Numbered from the stretch's first letter, positions 21,505 through 33,000 are shown. The stretch is 64,000 nucleotides of DNA from Pleurodeles waltl (GCF_031143425.1 NC_090447.1:852470760-852534759); one strand, 5' to 3'. The notes: generated by a model not told the origin, from the sequence alone. Made by a program: numbers and translations.

Positions 21505-22636
21505 ACACATGAATCCAGGGATGGGTAGAAGAAGACGTCCTCAGGATTTCAGACTGTTTCCAGACCTTGCCACCTAAGAGGAAAGGGACATAATAATGAA
21601 ATTTAGATGAAATAGGTAAACTAAATTGGATTCATGTCAGCAGCTAAAGCCTGATCTCCTGCCTCACAATAGGAATACAACAGCAATAACAGCAATAGTG
21701 AAACTCATGAAAGTACTTCACTTTGTGGTCACTGGATCTTTTCACTATACTGTGGCATTATCGGGAGGCATGTCACAGACAACTTTCAGTGGTGTTGTAC
21801 AAGTCCTTGCTTCTATGATGAGACACGTCAACAGCTTCATCCATTTTCCAAGAGCTCAGGATTTGGCCAATGTGAAGGGAGGATTTTATGATTTAGATGG
21901 CCTACCACATGTGGTTGGAGCAATTGATGCCACACATATTGCTTTGGTGCCACCACATGCCAGGGAACAGGTCTAACATATTCAGAAGACCTTCCATTGC
22001 ATCAATGTGCAAGTTGACTGCTTGCCAGATTTTTACATCGCAAGTGTATGAGCCCACTTTCCAGGGTCAACACATGATTCCTTTGTACTACTGGACAGCA
22101 CAATAACACTACAAATGTCACAACTTGGACTTGAGAGGGCCTGGCTTGTTGGTAAGTACAATGTGACTTGAGGATCATTTGTTTTAATGCTTTTTTAGGA
22201 ATATACAATGGCTTGATATGATATTAATAAATCAATGTATTGCTTCAATGTAGGAGACTCAGCATATCCTAACTGACCATGTTTGTTGGCACTGCTGAGG
22301 AATCCAACAACGCCAGGGGAAGTCCACTTCCATGAGGCCCATGGAAAAACACAGAGGGCAATGGAGCAGGTTTTTAGGCTCCTGAAGGCCAGATTCCACT
22401 GTCTGGAGAAGACCGCAGAGGCCCTCCTCTACTCACCCAATAAGGTGTGCCAAATCGCAGTTGCCTGTTGCCTGTTGCACAACATCGCCTTGCAACGGAA
22501 CGTTCCAATCATTGCAGAGGATGGAGACCATGAAGAGCCACAGGGTGAGGATGTTGTAATGCCCAATGAAGATAACATTGGTGAAGAGGAAGAAATTGAC
22601 CTATGTTCAGATGTCATTGACCAATTCTTCGTCTGA
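21505..22636 (+). pseudogene. Harb-B HARBI1-type DDE transposase
   Basis: The main exon starts after a ttccttacatgcag acceptor with a basic Arg-Arg-Arg-Arg stretch. It contains Gly-Ala-Ile-Asp-Ala-Thr-His-Ile (first catalytic Asp, about 21919), Phe-Pro-Gly-Ser-Thr-His-Asp-Ser (second Asp, about 22075, now out of frame) and, after an intron (22152-22253), Glu-Ala-His-Gly-Lys-Thr with a downstream Glu and Leu-Lys-Ala-Arg-Phe. It ends in an acidic tail. Premature stops near 21583 and 21975 and frameshifts make it dead. PIF/Harbinger transposases cut and paste DNA with an RNase H-like fold. This copy is the evident source of the patch in Harb-A4. Confidence 0.82.
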
Positions 22637-23399
22637 GTGTATGTGTACCCTTACATATTGTAACATCCAATGTCAGAACATCTTGTGACATACTGAACAT
22701 ATCAGTCTGTGATGGTAATTTAGTAGAAATTGTCATTTTTGCAAAATTCAAGGCAAAGATGTTTGTAGATCAAAGTTTCCATACAGTGACTACTAAGTAT
22801 ATGTGTCCTTCTAACTTATCATTTGAGTCAAATTTATTATGTGAAATCATTAAGTTTCCCTTGTTATTCCGTTTCTAGGATCCTTCACCATATCATGTTC
22901 ATTTGGACATTTCAAAGTTGTGACATTTTTCAGCGATCTGTTGCTTTTGGGAAGTACAAAGGGAACATGGTTTTATGAAATATTTTCTTTCTTCCATGGT
23001 TTCAAGGTTCTGGAGTGTAAAATTTTTTATGGTACAGATTATTCGGGTTCTACATAGTTTGTGAAAGCATCTTTGATTTTGTCACAGACTTGTCACCTAC
23101 AAATGTATGACAACGATACATTGTGATTTCATTGTTTCTCTTACTATCTTCTTTTTCAAGGGGAAACACAGAACCAAGTTGAAATCTATTATATCTTTTG
23201 GAATCATATTGTTTGATAAGTTTAAAAAGTGATGGTGAATTGAATACATAGAAAAGGAATTAATAAATACTACTCCAGTCTTTGCCTTTTTTTATGTGCA
23301 TTTATTTTGAAACAAAGAGAACACTATCTTGGAAACCAGAATTAAAAAGAACAAGAATGATAAACTAAAGTCCATCATGGTGGATGAAACTATATTTGT
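22637..23399. other. Harb-B region between convergent genes, no gene
   Basis: AT-rich. It contains an aataaa near 23265. This is the convergent 3' zone of transposase and SANT-2, as in Harb-A. Confidence 0.35.
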
Positions 23400-24335
23400 T
23401 GAGCACAAATAGTTTGGATTCCAATGCACAAAATACACATCTTCTCAAAAAAGGTAAATATGTCTCTGAAATAGTCCACAGAGTAAATGGTAGACACACA
23501 CTGGAGGAAATTAGGATTGGCGTCTGTCAGAGGTGGTTGTGGGGGTCTTGCCATCCTTTCCTGGAGGTCTGGATGAACGGCCCATCCTGGAGTGGGGGGC
23601 TGAGAGACTGAGGTGGGTGAAACCTTTTCCTGTAGTGGCAGGGCTAACCTGTATTTGTTTGAGGAAGGTATATTTTGGCCTTGAAGGAGCACAGACAGGG
23701 GTAGATGGTACAGGAAAAGCCCCGCACATATGATTATAAATATTAAACATCACTCCAGTCAAGATGAACAAATTGGAGTTGTGATTCTGCAGCTCAACAA
23801 TGTGCTCCCTCTGTACCTGCTAAATGTCCCGTATCTCTGTAAGGCCATCACTTCTTGGGACTGTTGTAGTGCTCCCAAGACTTGGCCAATGGTGGTCTGT
23901 GTGACAACGATCCCAGCGGCCTCAATTTGCTGGCCTACAGATTCACTCCCACGACCCCTACCCTGACTGCCCTGTGCCCTTTTTGCAGTGTGGCCCATCC
24001 CACTCGGTCCTGACACAACTGTAGGTGGTATTGGTGGTTGTTCAACAGTGTACATGACAGGGGGGCACGATGGGTGTTGTGTTCCTCTGGACACAGGAAA
24101 TGAAGGTATCCATAGGCTGAGTTGGTGTAGCAGCTGGGGTGGCAGGTGTAGGTGTGGGCCAAGTGTGACTCAATAGGGCTGTCTGCCCATACAGACCTAA
24201 TGGACCAGGTATCCCCTCATCATCAGGACTTGCAGGAGTGGTGTCCTCAATGAAGTCTTGATCCTGGCCTGGAGTGGAGATGTCTTTGGTTGCAGACAGT
24301 AGTCAACTGGTCCTGGATGTTAGACCTAATATGAA
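23400..24335 (-). pseudogene. Harb-B SANT-2 exon 2 (degenerate)
   Basis: On minus, after a tattag acceptor near 24330, the sequence reads an acidic Glu-Asp-Thr block, a Pro/Thr/Ser-rich middle and a helical Gln-rich part (Gly-Gln-Val-Leu-Gly-Ala-Leu-Gln-Gln). A block like Val-Glu-Leu-Gln-Asn-His follows. This mirrors the exon 2 layout of Harb-A SANT-2. Frames break several times. Its first exon appears to be at 44060-44460, on the far side of the Harb-A1 insertion. Confidence 0.55.
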
Positions 24336-24884
24336 TTACAAAACAAATGATGTTAAAGATATGTATTGTACCTGGAATGTGTCTTCAAAAGCTACAAATG
24401 AAGCAACCTAAAAAATTAACATTTATGATTAATGGATTGTTGCGGCCCTTGTGTGATTTTTCACTTTTGACTCATGCAGGATAATGTACACAGATGCAGA
24501 GTTCAGAAGAAATGATGGAGAGATATCCTGAAATGTAAAATGTTTGTACATTACATCTAACAGAAATGTAACTCAACACAGTAGAGAGGATATTTGAGAG
24601 ATGACCGATTTCAAGGCCTAACAGCCTCAAAAACAAACCATGTTACAACCTATTTGATTATGTAACATTGGTCATCATATGAACACTGCAAAGTAAATTT
24701 TGTATCAATGCCACTTAGAATCAACATGCCAAAGAACATGATTAGAAAGCTTTGTATCCACAAACTATGATTTATGCAAGCAAGTAGGTCAATTCAATCT
24801 ATGGCAGGAAGGTGACAACATGCTGGATCAATACAGCAGATGCAATTTTAATACATGCCATTAAATGATGAATCACAGCAAGAT
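24336..24884. other. Harb-B SANT-2 intron, left part; no gene
   Basis: AT-rich and non-coding. It continues at 42894 beyond the Harb-A1 insertion. Confidence 0.4.
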
Positions 24885-24888
24885 AAAG

Positions 24889-25455
24889 GCCCTCATTATG
24901 ACATTGGCGGTAAATCGCGCTTACCCCCACACTGACGGCCACCATCATACCACCACGGAGGCAGATATCCGTTCACCATATTATGACACACACCAATCTG
25001 ACAGAATACTGCCACATACACAAATCCGCCAGCCCAAAGGTCAGTGATAAAGTGGCGGTCCCAACACCCATACTGTTACGCCAACAAAACAACGCCCATC
25101 ACATTATGACCCACAAATCACCATGGCGGAAATTCAACGGCAGTACACCTTTGGCAGTACATACCGCTGTGCTCAGAATGGACACCCACATACAAAACAA
25201 CCCCACATTGGCCAATACCAAAAACACACACCTGACATCTATACACACACCACACCAACACCACTATAAAACACACACCCACAGTAACCACAACCCCTTA
25301 CAAACACCAATTGCTACCAGGAGACTGAGAAGAAGAGCACAGAGACAACTAGAAACACACACCACTCACACCCATACACCCCTCAGGCACTCAACATCAC
25401 ACACCCCACCACATTACCCAACACACTCACACCAACACACATCACACAACACCCA
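24889..25455. promoter_or_regulatory. Harb-A1 left terminus and SANT-2 leader
   Basis: The first 250 bases are rich in GGCGGT/ACCGCC words, typical of the family termini. The sequence 25190-25450 is CA-rich. A ccacattggccaat stretch near 25203 corresponds to the CCAAT-bearing ttgtccaatgtgg found upstream of SANT-2 in A2 (about 37760), A3 and A4. Confidence 0.5.
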
Positions 25456-25832
25456 TGGCACCACAAAGGCACCCCCGTTTCACTGAGGAGGAGTTAAGGT
25501 TCGGGGTAGAGGAATTGTCAGGGTAGAGCCACAGCTCTTTGGAGAACAGGTACAGCAGATTTCCATTGCAAGGAAGATGGAGCTATGTCGGAGAATCATG
25601 GACAGGGTCAACGCCATGGGACAGCATCCAAGAACAAGGGACGACATCAGGAAGCAGTGGAATGACCTACGGGGGAAGGTACGTTCCATTACAGCAAGGC
25701 ACCAGCTCGCATACAGAGGACTGGTGGTGGACTCCCGCCTCCTCCTCCACAGCTCACAGCATGGGAGGAGCAAGCACTGGCATTACTGTATCCTGAGGGA
25801 CTTCGCTGTAGTAGCCACAGGACTGGACACTG
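25456..25832 (+). pseudogene. SANT-2 exon 1, Harb-A1
   Basis: It starts ATG GCA CCA CAA AGG CAC and ends at a gtaagc donor. The Myb/SANT-like motifs are present: Phe-Thr-Glu-Glu-Glu-Leu, Glu-Pro-Gln-Leu-Phe-Gly, Met-Glu-Leu-Cys-Arg-Arg-Ile-Met-Asp-Arg-Val-Asn, Lys-Gln-Trp-Asn-Asp-Leu. Small deletions near 25503-25525 shift the frame after the first helix, so the protein is broken. It would bind DNA as one of the two partner proteins of the transposase. Confidence 0.8.
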
Positions 25833-26167
25833 GTAAGCAACATTTACTACTTATCACCCCCCCAATACCTGCATGCCATCTCACACCCACACCCTCACTC
25901 CCATCACTCCACTCCATCCCACACACTGCACCTAAACATATGACTAACCCCAATGCCACGCCCTGCATGCCATACTAATGCATGGACACCCCTCACAGCC
26001 ATCGTTAAAGCATGCACAGCATAGGGAAACTAACATACCCACAATACATCACCATACACAAGCAAAAGCTGGCAGGGCAACAGCAACAATAGAGGGGAAG
26101 CCAGGGATGTTCAAATGTCATACACTTTAAGCATAATACATCACTTACATCCCCACAAGTACCCCAG

Positions 26168-26978
26168 GCAATATCAGTGGAGAGGAGGAGAGAACCACCA
26201 TTGAGTCCCTCAACAGAAGATGCCCCCAGTGATGACTGCAACTCTGGACTTCAGGATCTGGAGGACCTATCTGGCCCATCAGGAAACACTGGACAGCTGG
26301 TCACCCAAGCACAATCACAGACCACAATAGAGCTTCCCCCATCAGGATCCAACACCACAGCACCCACCCAGCGTACCCACACCTCCGTCCCCAGGACACG
26401 TCGAATCAGCAGTGTGCTCACCTGTACAGAGACCCCAGGGTACACCTCACCCCCAAGACAATCAGGGACCTGGGGTCAGTGGCAGTGGGCACACCGTTCA
26501 GGTGACAGGGGCACAAGCCAACAGGAAGACTGCTGTGCACCAGGGGGAGGACAGGATCAGGGAACCAACTCTTCAGGAGGCACTCTCCAGGATCCTGGGA
26601 GCCTACCAACATTCCCGGGATTCGATGGGCCAGATCCTTGACAACGAGCAGGAGAACAGGCGGCTGCAGGAGGGACAGTACCAGGGGATCAGGGAGGAAT
26701 TGCAGACCATCAACACCACCCTAATCTCCATTGCAGGGGTGCTGGCAGACATGGACAACATCATGAGGGAGGAAACAGCACAGCAGCGAGCCCCTACCAC
26801 TAGCCAGTCAATTGACCAGCCTTCCACTTCCGCTGCCGCTAGTGGGCAGGAGGCCCCACCACAGGACCAACAGGCCACCAGCATCCCTCCCCTGCAGAAG
26901 GTGAACCAGCCCACAAACGTTCCCTGCAACCTAGACAGAAGCCAGAAACAATTGCCAAGACCTCTGCCAGGAAATTAG
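26168..26978 (+). pseudogene. SANT-2 exon 2, Harb-A1
   Basis: It follows a ccccag acceptor. 26177-26415 encodes an acidic, Ser/Pro-rich part. After a frameshift near 26420, the frame 26412-26978 encodes Leu-Gln-Glu-Ala-Leu-Ser-Arg-Ile-Leu-Gly-Ala-Tyr, then a Gln/Glu-rich helix likely to be a coiled coil (Glu-Gln-Glu-Asn-Arg-Arg-Leu-Gln-Glu). A Ser/Ala/Gln-rich tail ends in Pro-Gly-Asn before the stop. The coiled coil suggests dimerisation (inference). A polyadenylation signal lies at 27174. Confidence 0.78.
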
Positions 26979-27173
26979 ACTCTCCTGATTATCCCCCTTG
27001 TGTATCACACTGTCACCTTGTCCACCTTGAACTGCCATTGCTCGCCTTCCTATGGCCCCTTGCACACTGCACCTGTGCTACAAACAGACTGGAACAATAC
27101 CCTGGACTTTACTCCAACATCATCCCATTCCATTGCACTTTTCCCTTAATTTCTTTGCACTACAATAAACACT

Positions 27174-27179
27174 CTTGAA
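27174..27179 (+). terminator. Polyadenylation signal of SANT-2, Harb-A1
   Basis: aataaa within acaataaacactctt, about 200 bases after the stop. Its counterparts are at 55071-55076 (same context, minus) and 35793-35798 (minus). Confidence 0.6.
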
Positions 27180-27453
27180 CACAACTCAAATACTTGTATT
27201 TCATGTTTTGAAACAGTGCATTCATGGAAACAGTTATATCCATTGCAAATGAACTGTACAGTGTGTGCGCATAGAAATAATGACCTGTAGCTGGCTGTAG
27301 TCAGCACATCAATACACAGATGTCATTGCACTAACACCTGTAAACTGAGAATCCATATGCGACATTAAGTAGAGGTAAAAAGTGAGTAATGCCATCATGC
27401 CACAGCCACACAGAATCCCACCAATAATCATAGAAATGTTAAGTTGCACTGTC

Positions 27454-28590
27454 TCACCTGTGTGTCATTGAAAGTACTGTGGTTCTGTCCTCCTCATCCT
27501 CATCCTCTTCATCCTCACTGTCCTCAGGGTCTACTGCTGCCACAGGGGCATCTCCAGTCTCCTCCTCCTGCATAAGAGGTATATGCCGCCTGAGGGCCAG
27601 GTTGTGCAACATGCAGCATGCCACTGCTATCTGGCAGACCTTCTCAGTGAGTAGCACAGGGATCCACCCATCAGATGGAGGCACCTGAACCTGGCCTTCA
27701 GGAAGCCAAAGGTCCTCTCAATGATCCTTCTGGTTCGCCCATGTACCTCATTATAACGTTCTTCAGCCCTTGTCCTGGCATTCCTCACAGGGGTCAGCAG
27801 CCAGGTAGGTTTGTGTAGCCAGAGTCACATGCAGGAATTGAGGGACAACATTTAGCCATGCACCATCCTATGAGGTTAATATCAGAGGCATACACTAACA
27901 TACACCGGGTGGGGACCAATGCTCACCTATAAGCCGCACCCTGTTCCTCTGTAGTTGGGCTATCACATTTGGGATGCTGCTATTCCTCAGGACAAAGGCA
28001 TCACGCACCGACCCAGGATACTTAGCATTGACGTGGAAGATGTACTGGTCTGCCAGGCACACCATCTGCACATTCATGGAGTAGAAACCCTTACAATTCC
28101 TGTCCACCTGTTCATTCTGGCGGGTGGAAAAATGCAAAATGTGTCCTGTCAAGCTCCCTAATAATATTGGGGATATGTCCCTTTGCATAGAATCCGGCCT
28201 TCACAGTGGCCAAATCTTCCACCTGGGGGAAAGCTATGTAGCTCCAAGTGTTTTACCATTGCAGACAACCATCTTTCCAGCACGATTGAGAACATTGGTT
28301 GTGACATTCCTGCTGCCAAGCCCACTGTCACTTGGAAAGAACCAGTTGCCAGGAAATGAAGAACTGATAGCAATTGCACAAAAGGGGGGATCCCAGAAAG
28401 ATGACAGATCGATGAGATCAGATCAGGCTTCAACTGGGCACACAGCTCTGTGATTGTGGCCCTGTCCAGTCTATAGGTGAGGATAATTTGCCTGTTCTCC
28501 AGTGTAGCTAAGTCCACCAGTGGTCTGTACACGGGGTATGTCTCCATCTCCAATTCATCCGCAGCGGTAAGTATCTAAGGGACACAAGAG
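27454..28590 (-). pseudogene. HARBI1-type transposase main exon, Harb-A1
   Basis: Read on minus, the main exon starts after a tgtcccttag acceptor near 28590. It passes through Tyr-Arg-Pro-Leu-Val-Asp, a helix-turn-helix-like Asp-Arg-Ala-Thr-Ile-Thr-Glu-Leu-Cys and Gly-Met-Ser-Gln. After a frameshift near 28200 come the second-Asp block (Tyr-Pro-Gly-Ser-Val-Arg-Asp-Ala), the Arg-Thr-Arg-Arg-Ile-Ile-Glu-Arg-Thr-Phe-Gly block with the catalytic Glu (near 27700) and an acidic tail. An intron lies at about 27823-27920; its acceptor AG appears mutated. Exon 1 is at 42484-42565, about 14 kb away because of the LTR insertion. Confidence 0.82.
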
Positions 28591-28599
28591 TGAGTAGGC

Positions 28600-29007
28600 T
28601 GTCACAATTTGAACTACTAAACCACAACAGCAGTCAACATTCTGCACTTATGTATTGGGACAGTGTAAATTTAGAAGTATGTGCCTATTTAGCCTGTGAC
28701 GCAGCAAGTCTCGATAGGCAAGTTCACCCCCCCTGAAATGGTGACTGCTGTCCTGTGGAAGTGAGGTAATTCCGCCGACGTTGGGCATCATGGCGGTAGG
28801 CGGTTGTGCACGCCGTGCAATTCCTCATTGGATAATATTGGGCCCTATGGAGCACAGTGGCCAATGGGGATGTACGCCAATAGTGATGATGTACACCGCC
28901 ACAGATGTGACCGCCATTTTTTTACTCAATCCTCACTTGTTTCCTGACCTTCAACAGGAGAAAACCTAAACTGCGTGTGCTGCTGTGACCTGTGTCTGAA
29001 ACCTACC
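28600..29007 (+). promoter_or_regulatory. SANT-1 promoter region, Harb-A1
   Basis: It separates the divergent transposase exon and SANT-1. It holds two CCAAT-type words (attgg near 28828, ccaatg near 28860) and a YY1-like motif AAAATGGCGGTCAC read on minus at 28907-28920. The same set occurs in A2 (34053-34200) and A3 (53324-53410). Confidence 0.5.
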
Positions 29008-29121
29008 ATGGCCTGTGTGACCGGGAAAAGGGCCCCAGCCTTCACGTCGGAGGAGCTGGAGGGACAGGTGGATGGGGTCCTACCCCAGTACGGACAGCTG
29101 TATGGGCCTCCAGACCAACAG
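29008..29121 (+). pseudogene. SANT-1 exon 1, Harb-A1
   Basis: 114 bases, 38 codons from ATG, ending at cag/gtgagt. It reads Arg-Ala-Pro-Ala-Phe-Thr-Ser-Glu-Glu-Leu-Glu, then Asp-Gly-Val-Leu-Pro-Gln-Tyr and Gly-Pro-Pro-Asp-Gln-Gln. The length and splice donor equal those of A2 exon 1. It forms the first helix of the second Myb/SANT-like domain of the element. This exon is intact in itself; later exons are broken. Confidence 0.82.
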
Positions 29122-29329
29122 GTGAGTACACCTTGGGCACAATGCATGTGGTATTGATGCATGGAGATGTGTGAGAAGGCATTGTCTAAAGGGGGGATTA
29201 TCTGTTGATGGTGTTGTGCGCTGGGCTATGTGTATGCCAATGATGATGGAAACGGGTATCGTGGGCCAAGTGTACGACAGGCTGGACTGTTTGTCTAATG
29301 GTGTTCTCCTATCTGTATTGCCTCTGCAG

Positions 29330-29602
29330 GTCAGTGCCCATCAAAAGAAGGGTATATGGTGTGCCATCGCCAAGGACATGCAGACCCTGGGGCTCTATGG
29401 CAGGCAGAGCTCCCACTGTCAGAAACGGTGGGAGGACCTGAGACGCTGGGCACGGAAGACTGCGGAGGCCCAGCTGGGGATGGCCTCCCAACGAGGAAGG
29501 GGTACCCGTCGGACCCTGACCCCCCCCTGATGGCCTGCATACTGACAGTGGCCTACTCAGGGCTGGATGGGCGCTTGAGGGAATCACAGCAGCCACAAGG
29601 TG
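29330..29602 (+). pseudogene. SANT-1 exon 2, Harb-A1
   Basis: Bounded by a ctctgcag acceptor and a gtgagtac donor. It encodes Val-Ser-Ala-His-Gln-Lys-Lys-Gly-Ile-Trp, Lys-Arg-Trp-Glu-Asp-Leu-Arg-Arg-Trp and Gln-Leu-Gly-Met-Ala-Ser-Gln-Arg-Gly-Arg-Gly, the second and third helices. An extra C in a C run near 29520 breaks the frame (273 bases against 271 in A2 and A3). Intron 2 after it received the LTR. Confidence 0.8.
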
Positions 29603-29750
29603 GTGAGTACAGTGGGTATCATCACATCTTTTGGCTGGTGGGGAGGTACCCGGGTAGTTGTTGTGTGTTAGTGGGTGCCCCATAAGGCCAGGTCAGACAT
29701 TGCAGCATGGGTCATCTCCAGGGTAATGGTTGCATGTCAAATACAGGTAA

Positions 29751-29755
29751 CCTAG
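29751..29755 (+). repeat. Target-site duplication of the LTR, left copy
   Basis: cctag, repeated at 39763-39767. In Harb-A3 the corresponding intron reads acctagcttgtta without the insert (reverse complement of about 52494-52506), which confirms the empty site. Confidence 0.8.
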
Positions 29756-30435
29756 TGTCAAGGAGACCAGATCCTTGGGGCTTGTGCATGTTCCCAACAT
29801 GTCCACCTCTTGGCAGCTCCAAACTCCACTAGTAATATAGCAGAGTTAAAGAATGGCCAAGTGGGGGAATGGATTTTGGGTTGGGAACCGCGGGGAAGGA
29901 GACCTGTGGAAGCAAGAGTTAAACAACACAATTATAAGATTAACCACAATGACTTCCAATAAGTTTTGTTTCAAATAAACACTTATACTGAAAACATGAA
30001 TGGCATAAGGCTTCACTATAACTAGGACTCAAGAATCTAGGTACCTGGAAATCAAGAAAAGGTTATACAAGGTTTTCATATGAACATTCCAGAATTAACA
30101 CATTATGGGGGTCATTTCAACCCTGGCGGACGGTGTTAAAGGTGCGGTAATACCGCAAACAGGCCGGCGGACAAAAAAAGGGAATCATCACCCTGGCGGA
30201 AACCACCAACAAAGACAGCCACTTTAACACACTGCCCGCCACGGCGGTACAGACAAGCAGCGCGGCGGTCACCGCCAACAGACAGGCGGAAGACAATGTA
30301 CCGCCCATAGTATCAGAACCCGCCAATCCGCCACCTTTTCCGGGGCGGATTCACCGTGGATAAAAACACGGCGGAAACAGTTTCTGCAATGGGAAAACGC
30401 TCACCTGAACACATCCCACGAGGAAGGAGGACACC

Positions 30436-30518
30436 ATGGAGCCAGAATTACAAATCCTACCGGCCCTTGTATTCCTACTCATCTACGAAGACAAACGCTG
30501 GCGCCGGCGAAGACAGCG
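30436..30518 (+). CDS. Transposase exon 1, Harb-A2
   Basis: A short exon from ATG to a gcg/gtgagt donor: 83 bases, 27 codons plus two bases. It begins Met-Glu-Pro-Glu-Leu-Gln and ends in a basic Arg-Arg-Arg-Arg-Gln stretch, which suits a nuclear or DNA-binding N-terminus. The phase (2) exactly fits the acceptor at 34460. The joined start then reads on into the Tyr-Arg-Pro-Leu-Val-Asp core. Exons with the same Met-Glu-Pro start and donor occur at 42484-42565 (minus) and 49465-49546, each one base shorter and so out of phase. The assignment to the transposase is inferred from phase and conservation; no transcript is available. Confidence 0.65.
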
Positions 30519-30974
30519 GTGAGTACTGCACCTATGACATAGGGGAGGCAAAAGTCAGGGACACACACGCAACACCCCCACCCCCACCCTCGCATATTAC
30601 AACACACACACCAATGCATTTAGAAACATCACAGTAACAACCCAAACCCCCCCCGGAAGAATGCAAAGACAAAACAAAATCAGTTCAAACATTGTAATGT
30701 ATCAATATACATGTCTCAAATATATACAGATATATTATAAAATTATACAAAAGTATATATATTACGAGAAGTAGTGCAGATATGCACATATCAATGTCCG
30801 TGCACCACTAGTCCAAAAATGCCTGGGCGAGGCCAACACAAGATACCTGTCCACAAACGGAGAGAACACTGCCGGGGCATCAGAGAGAAATACAACAGGC
30901 ACCTCAGGGGGAAGGGAAGGGGGGGCACCTCAGCCGGATTACAGCACCACGCCACATCCACGACGGGGCTCCAT

Positions 30975-31290
30975 GCCCATTGATGTATCCTGGGGAGTGC
31001 AAAGCCACAGTCTCTCAAGTCTCTACAGTGGGTGGTTTGCCTACTGGACCATCCTGGGGAGTGCAAAGCCACAGTCTCTCAAGTCTCTACAGTGGGTGGT
31101 TTGCCCACTGGACCATCCTGGGGAGTGCAAAGCCACAGTCTCTCAAGTCTCTACAGTGGGTGGTTTGCCCACTGGACCATCTTGGGGAGTGCAAAGCCAC
31201 AGTCTCTCAAGTCTCTACAGTGGGTGGTGTGCCCACTGGACCATCCCGGGGAGTGCAAAGCCAGTCTCTCAAGTAGATAACAGCCTCCAC
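30975..31290. repeat. 64-bp minisatellite, about 5 copies
   Basis: The word ggggagtgcaaagcc begins at 30992, 31056, 31120, 31184 and 31248, exactly 64 bases apart. It is related to the 82-bp units of A1, A3 and 48085-48555 (shared ggggagtgcaaggccacagtctct). It lies in the transposase intron, downstream of SANT-1. Confidence 0.85.
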
Positions 31291-31484
31291 TGGTTCTGGA
31301 GGGTGACTGGTGCCCAGAGTGCTTCATCCTGTGAAGGACAGACAGAGTGGATGGATCTCTCCACTGGTTCTGGAGGGGGACTGGTGCCCAGACTGGATTA
31401 GTCTCCCCGTGACAGTTCCTGTACCGTCACTGTCCCAGCTGCACGATACTTGATGTGGTGGTCTTTTCCTTCTTCAGCGGTGCT

Positions 31485-32100
31485 TACCCTGTTCAGCGGT
31501 GCATGCCCTGTTCAGCGGTGCTTTGCCATGGCGGTTCTGGACTGTTCAGCGGTGCTTTGCCATGGCGGGCTCTGGACTGTTCAGCGGTGCTTTGCCATGG
31601 CGGGCTCTGGACTGTTCAGCTGTGCTTTGCCATGGCGGGCTCTGGACTGTTCAGCGGTGCTTTGCCATGGCGGTCTCTAGACTGTTCAGCGGTGCTTTGC
31701 CATGGCGGTTCTGGACTGTTCAGCGGTGCTTTGCCATGGCGGACTCTGGACTGTTCAGCGGTGCTTTGCCATGGCGGATCTGGACTGTTCAGCGGTGCTT
31801 TGCCATGGCGGGCTCTGGACTGTTCAGCAGTGCTTTGCCATGGCGGTCTCTGGACTGTTCAGTGGTGCTTTGCCATGGCGGTTCTGGATTGTTCAGCAGT
31901 GCTTTGCCATGGCGGTCTCTGGACTGTTCAGCGGTGCTTTGCCATGGCGGTCTCTGGACTGTTCAGCGGTGCTTTGCCATGGCGGTTCTGGACTGTTCAG
32001 CGGTGCTTTGCCATGGCGGTCTCTGGATTGTTCAGCGGTGCTTTGCCATGGCGGTTCGGGACTGTTCAGCGGTGCTTTGCCATGGCGGTCTCTGGACTGG
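31485..32100. repeat. 34/35-bp minisatellite, about 18 copies
   Basis: Unit: ttcagcggtgctttgccat plus ggcggtctctggactg. Starts are at 31511, 31545, 31580, 31615, 31650 and onward. Repeats are nearly perfect, so the array is young. It is open in two plus frames and one minus frame, which is a consequence of repetition. It is absent from A1 and A3. Confidence 0.9.
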
Positions 32101-32337
32101 GCATTGGTGTGTGGCATGACGTTCTCTGGACTGGGCATTGGTGTGTAGCATGACGGTCCCTCATTGCCCAGCGGAGCTGTGGCTGAGGGGGCCTCCTGGG
32201 CAATGACTCTGGCGGTGGTCTCCTGACCAGTGACGATACTTGGGCCCTCCTGGGCAATGACTCCGGCGGTGGTCTCCTGACCAGTGACGATACATGGGCC
32301 CTCCTGGGCAATGACTCCGGTGGTGGCCGTGGTCTCC

Positions 32338-32770
32338 TGCACACATGGATGCCACAGGGGCATGTATACCTGTACTTGGCACTCTACTGCGGTGGGGTGG
32401 AGTGCCACATGGCCTGCATTAGGGAGGGGCCTAGCCTACGTATTTCTGCCTGGCCTAGGTACACCCACAGCCCTCCTCCCGCAGCCAGCCCCTCAACTGC
32501 GCGCCAAGTACCCAGAATGAGGTGGTACTCACCCCCTCGTGTGTGCTGTGATGCCCTCAAGCGCCCATCCAACTCAGGGTAGGCCACTGCCAGGATCCGG
32601 AACATCAGGGGGGTCATGGTGCGACGGGCACCCCTCCCACGTTGGGAGGCCATCCCCAGCTGAGCCTCCGCCATCTTCTTGCTACAGCGGCGAATGTCCT
32701 CCCATCTTTTACGGCAGTGGGTGCCCCGTCTCTGGTGGACCCCCAGGGTCCGGACGTACTTGGCGAGGAG
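32338..32770 (-). repeat. Internal duplication copy 1 (contains second SANT-1 exon 2)
   Basis: About 90% or more identical by eye to 33188-33620, offset 850 bases. It contains a partial copy of SANT-1 exon 2 (32534-32770) with a donor-like gtgagt near its lower end. Its upper end is fused directly to exon 3 sequence. Confidence 0.8.
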
Positions 32771-32784
32771 GTGGCGGCTGTACC

Positions 32785-33000
32785 TGTAGAAGTTGGGGGG
32801 CACAGATGGTGCAGCCACCACAAGGGAGCTCCCATTGGCGGACGAGTCTGTGTCGCTGGTTGGTGATCCGGTGACCGACGTGTAGCTCCCCTTGCCCTCC
32901 GTCCCACTGGTGCATTCTGAGTCCGTGGTGTGGCCCTCCATGGCCATGTGGGATGCAGCTCCCTCGTGCTCCGGTGCCACTGTACCTCAGGCTGATGATG
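32785..33000 (-). pseudogene. SANT-1 exon 3 fragment, Harb-A2
   Basis: After an acceptor gtgcatcag near 33001 it reads Glu-Gly-Ala-Ala-Ser-His, Ser-Glu-Cys-Thr-Ser-Gly-Thr-Glu-Gly-Lys-Gly and Ser-Ser-Leu-Val-Val, like exon 3 of A1 (40018 onward). A TGA four codons after the acceptor and fusion to duplicated exon 2 remove the rest, including the region of the Lys/Pro tail. Confidence 0.7.

Noticed and set aside
25190..25450. CA/CCCA-rich stretch as a telomere-like repeat
   Set aside because: The words are irregular and no (TTAGGG)n is present; it is the C-rich leader of SANT-2.
30973..31401. Frame of 142 codons
   Set aside because: It follows a 64-bp tandem array; no start context or family match.
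31455..32153. Overlapping frames of 232 and 206 codons on plus, and 171 on minus
   Set aside because: They run through a 34/35-bp tandem array and are open only because the unit has no stop in several frames.
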